Shown here: positions 13,282 through 14,334 of the stretch, piece by piece | How positions within the stretch are numbered: the first letter of the stretch is position 1 | How the letters are laid out: the number at the start of each line of letters is the position of its first letter | NCBI GenBank assembly: GCA_947455385.1 | Contig: CANGNR010000022.1 | Span: forward strand, 1-14,334 | Direction of reading: 5' to 3' | Source: Microbacteriaceae bacterium | Lineage (GTDB): Bacteria; Actinomycetota; Actinomycetes; Actinomycetales; Microbacteriaceae | Length of the DNA stretch: 14,334 bases | Made by a program: the position numbers and the translations under genes | Notes under the pieces: model-generated | Database searches by the model: none | Told to the model about the DNA's origin: nothing | The model's input: the letters and a program-made list of their open reading frames with translations, nothing else

Positions 13282-13284
13282 GCT
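13279..13284 (+). promoter_or_regulatory. -10 box of dapF (leaderless), overlapping the miaA stop codon
   Basis: TAGGCT begins with the miaA stop TAG and ends 6 nt before the dapF ATG at 13291. It has the same hexamer and distance as the thyX promoter. No Shine-Dalgarno sequence is present in the 9-bp gap. Confidence 0.5.
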
Positions 13285-13290
13285 TGATGC

Positions 13291-14166
13291 ATGGCAAAAC
13301 TCGAGTTCACCAAGGGTGAGGGCACAGGCAATGACTTCGTGCTCTATTTCGACCCGCGCGGTGAAAACGAGCTAACCACCAAGCAGATTCAGGCCCTAAC
13401 CGACCGCCACTTTGGCATCGGTGCAGACGGCGTCATTCGAGTCATCCGCAGCGAGTCGTTGCCCGCGGGTCGCGCCGTGCTCGAAGAAGCACCAGAGGCC
13501 GAGTGGTTCATGGACTACTACAACGCAGACGGCTCGATCGCCGAGATGTGCGGCAACGGAGTACGAGTGTTCTCGCGGTACCTGACCGAAAAGGGTCACG
13601 TCAGCCTCGGCGACGGCGAGACCCTGGCGGTCGCAACCCGAGCTGGTGTAAAAGACGTGCAACGCAACATGAGCGGATTCGCGGTCGACATGGGTCGCTG
13701 GCGTCTCGAGCCAGACGAGACCCTCGTTCACGCCCACAAGCTCGACGTGGCGCGCCCGGGCATCGGCATCAACGTCGGCAACCCGCACCTGGTCGTGGTG
13801 CTCGCAGACTCGGATGAACTCGGCAACCTAGACCTCTCAGAGGCACCAAAACTAGACCCCCAGCCGGCCGACGGCGCCAACGTCGAGTTCGTGGTGCCTG
13901 CTGATCCAATGATCAAAAACGGTGTGGCAAGCATCGCGATGCGAGTGCACGAGCGCGGTGTCGGCGAGACGCTGAGTTGCGGCACTGGTATTTGCGCGGC
14001 CGCCCTCGCAACACGCAGCCTGATCGGCAAGGATGCGCCCAACCAGTGGCAGGTATCCGTGCCGGGCGGCACCCTAGGTGTTCGAATGTTTGCGACAGAA
14101 GAGGGCGAGCACGTTGGCCTGAGCGGCGCGGCAAACCTCGTCTACGATGGCGTCTTCGAGCTCTAG
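13291..14166 (+). CDS. dapF: Diaminopimelate epimerase DapF
   Basis: 291 residues. DapF converts LL- to meso-diaminopimelate, giving the precursor of lysine and a cell-wall building block. Both catalytic cysteines of the two-base mechanism are present: Cys87 in MCGNGVR and Cys230 in SCGTGICAAA. The N-terminal KGEGTGNDFVLYFD, FGIGADGV and the NVGNPHLVVV block complete the two pseudo-symmetric halves. ATG 13291 lies 9 bp after miaA and 6 nt after a -10 box, so expression is probably leaderless. An out-of-frame ATG at 13286 is ignored. Downstream, its TAG overlaps the stop codon of the convergent methyltransferase gene. It shares a pathway with dapA in this window. Confidence 0.97.
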   Translation: MAKLEFTKGEGTGNDFVLYFDPRGENELTTKQIQALTDRHFGIGADGVIRVIRSESLPAGRAVLEEAPEAEWFMDYYNADGSIAEMCGNGVRVFSRYLTEKGHVSLGDGETLAVATRAGVKDVQRNMSGFAVDMGRWRLEPDETLVHAHKLDVARPGIGINVGNPHLVVVLADSDELGNLDLSEAPKLDPQPADGANVEFVVPADPMIKNGVASIAMRVHERGVGETLSCGTGICAAALATRSLIGKDAPNQWQVSVPGGTLGVRMFATEEGEHVGLSGAANLVYDGVFEL

Positions 14167-14334
14167 GCCCGGTTGCGCACCCGAAGCACCCTGAAGGTCT
14201 TCGACGAATCCACCCGGTCGCTAACCAAGTCCTGAGGCAGCTCGGCCTGCATCCAGCGAAGCAGCGAATCGGCGCCGAGGTTCTTTTGCACCACAAGCCA
14301 GGCCTCGCCCGACTCCGCTAGCCGAGGCAGCCAC
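14163..14334 (-). CDS. C-terminal end of a class I SAM-dependent methyltransferase (5' end outside window)
   Basis: On the minus strand a frame is open from the window edge to a TAG at 14165-14163, giving 56 residues. The stretch GEAWLVVQKNLGADSLLRWMQAEL, followed by a basic segment ending in SSKTFRVLRVRNRA, matches the C-terminal end of RsmC-like (small-subunit rRNA guanine-N2 methyltransferase, MTS domain) proteins: a strand WLVVQ, a G-x-DSL-RW helix and a final FRVL-VR strand. The SAM-binding motifs lie outside the window, so the RNA target is not determined. Its stop codon and that of dapF share bases in CTAG, so the two convergent genes overlap by 4 bp with no terminator between them. 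Confidence 0.75.
   Translation of the reverse strand, partial: WLPRLAESGEAWLVVQKNLGADSLLRWMQAELPQDLVSDRVDSSKTFRVLRVRNRA

Noticed and set aside
1..14334. Search for CRISPR arrays, insertion sequences, tRNA genes, toxin-antitoxin or defence systems
   Set aside because: No repeated spacer pattern, no terminal inverted repeats with a transposase, no tRNA-like cloverleaf noticed, and no unassigned genes large enough to form such a system.

Overview
The window is a chromosomal segment of a high-G+C Gram-positive bacterium (Actinomycetota). By gene order and protein style it is most likely a member of the Microbacteriaceae with a compact genome; the family is an inference. The order thyX-dapA-rnj-ftsK-pgsA-cinA-clgR-DUF3046-recA-recX-miaB-miaA-dapF is a classic conserved actinobacterial neighbourhood, also known with insertions in Mycobacterium. 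DNA is visibly G+C rich, with strong G/C preference at third codon positions. Genes are packed tightly, with many 1-4 bp overlaps. No mobile elements, CRISPR arrays, tRNA or rRNA genes were seen.

Layout. Positions 1-120 hold the end of a TPR-like protein gene. It meets, stop codon to stop codon, a leftward two-gene operon (121-1019): a membrane-anchored thioredoxin followed by a DUF4395 membrane protein. A short divergent promoter region (1020-1092) separates this from the rightward main block: thyX (flavin-dependent thymidylate synthase), dapA (lysine and cell wall precursor), rnj (RNase J), ftsK (DNA translocase), pgsA (phospholipid synthesis), cinA/pncC (NMN deamidase) and clgR (activator of proteolysis genes). 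An intrinsic terminator follows clgR. Then come a DUF3046 gene, recA with a LexA-type SOS box, a large recA-recX hairpin, recX, miaB and miaA (tRNA A37 modification), and dapF. dapF meets, again with overlapping stop codons, a leftward methyltransferase gene cut by the window end.

The genes are mostly housekeeping, but the regulation has a DNA-damage theme. recA carries a near-perfect LexA box (9003-9018). ftsK and clgR each carry, at identical spacing, a TTGTCGG-N10-TANNNT element like the RecA/LexA-independent (PafBC-type) damage promoter of mycobacteria. The locus therefore appears to join both damage pathways to recombination (recA/recX), chromosome segregation (ftsK), NMN recycling after DNA ligation (pncC) and proteolysis (clgR).

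A second theme is leaderless expression. At least five genes (the thioredoxin gene, thyX, dapA, DUF3046, dapF) have a TANNNT -10 box ending 6-7 nt before the start codon and no Shine-Dalgarno sequence. clgR and recA have real leaders with Shine-Dalgarno sequences and hairpins. I found no clearly new defence or mobile system. The best leads are the paired PafBC-like promoters, the recA-recX hairpin with its uncertain recX start, and the thioredoxin/DUF4395 pair.
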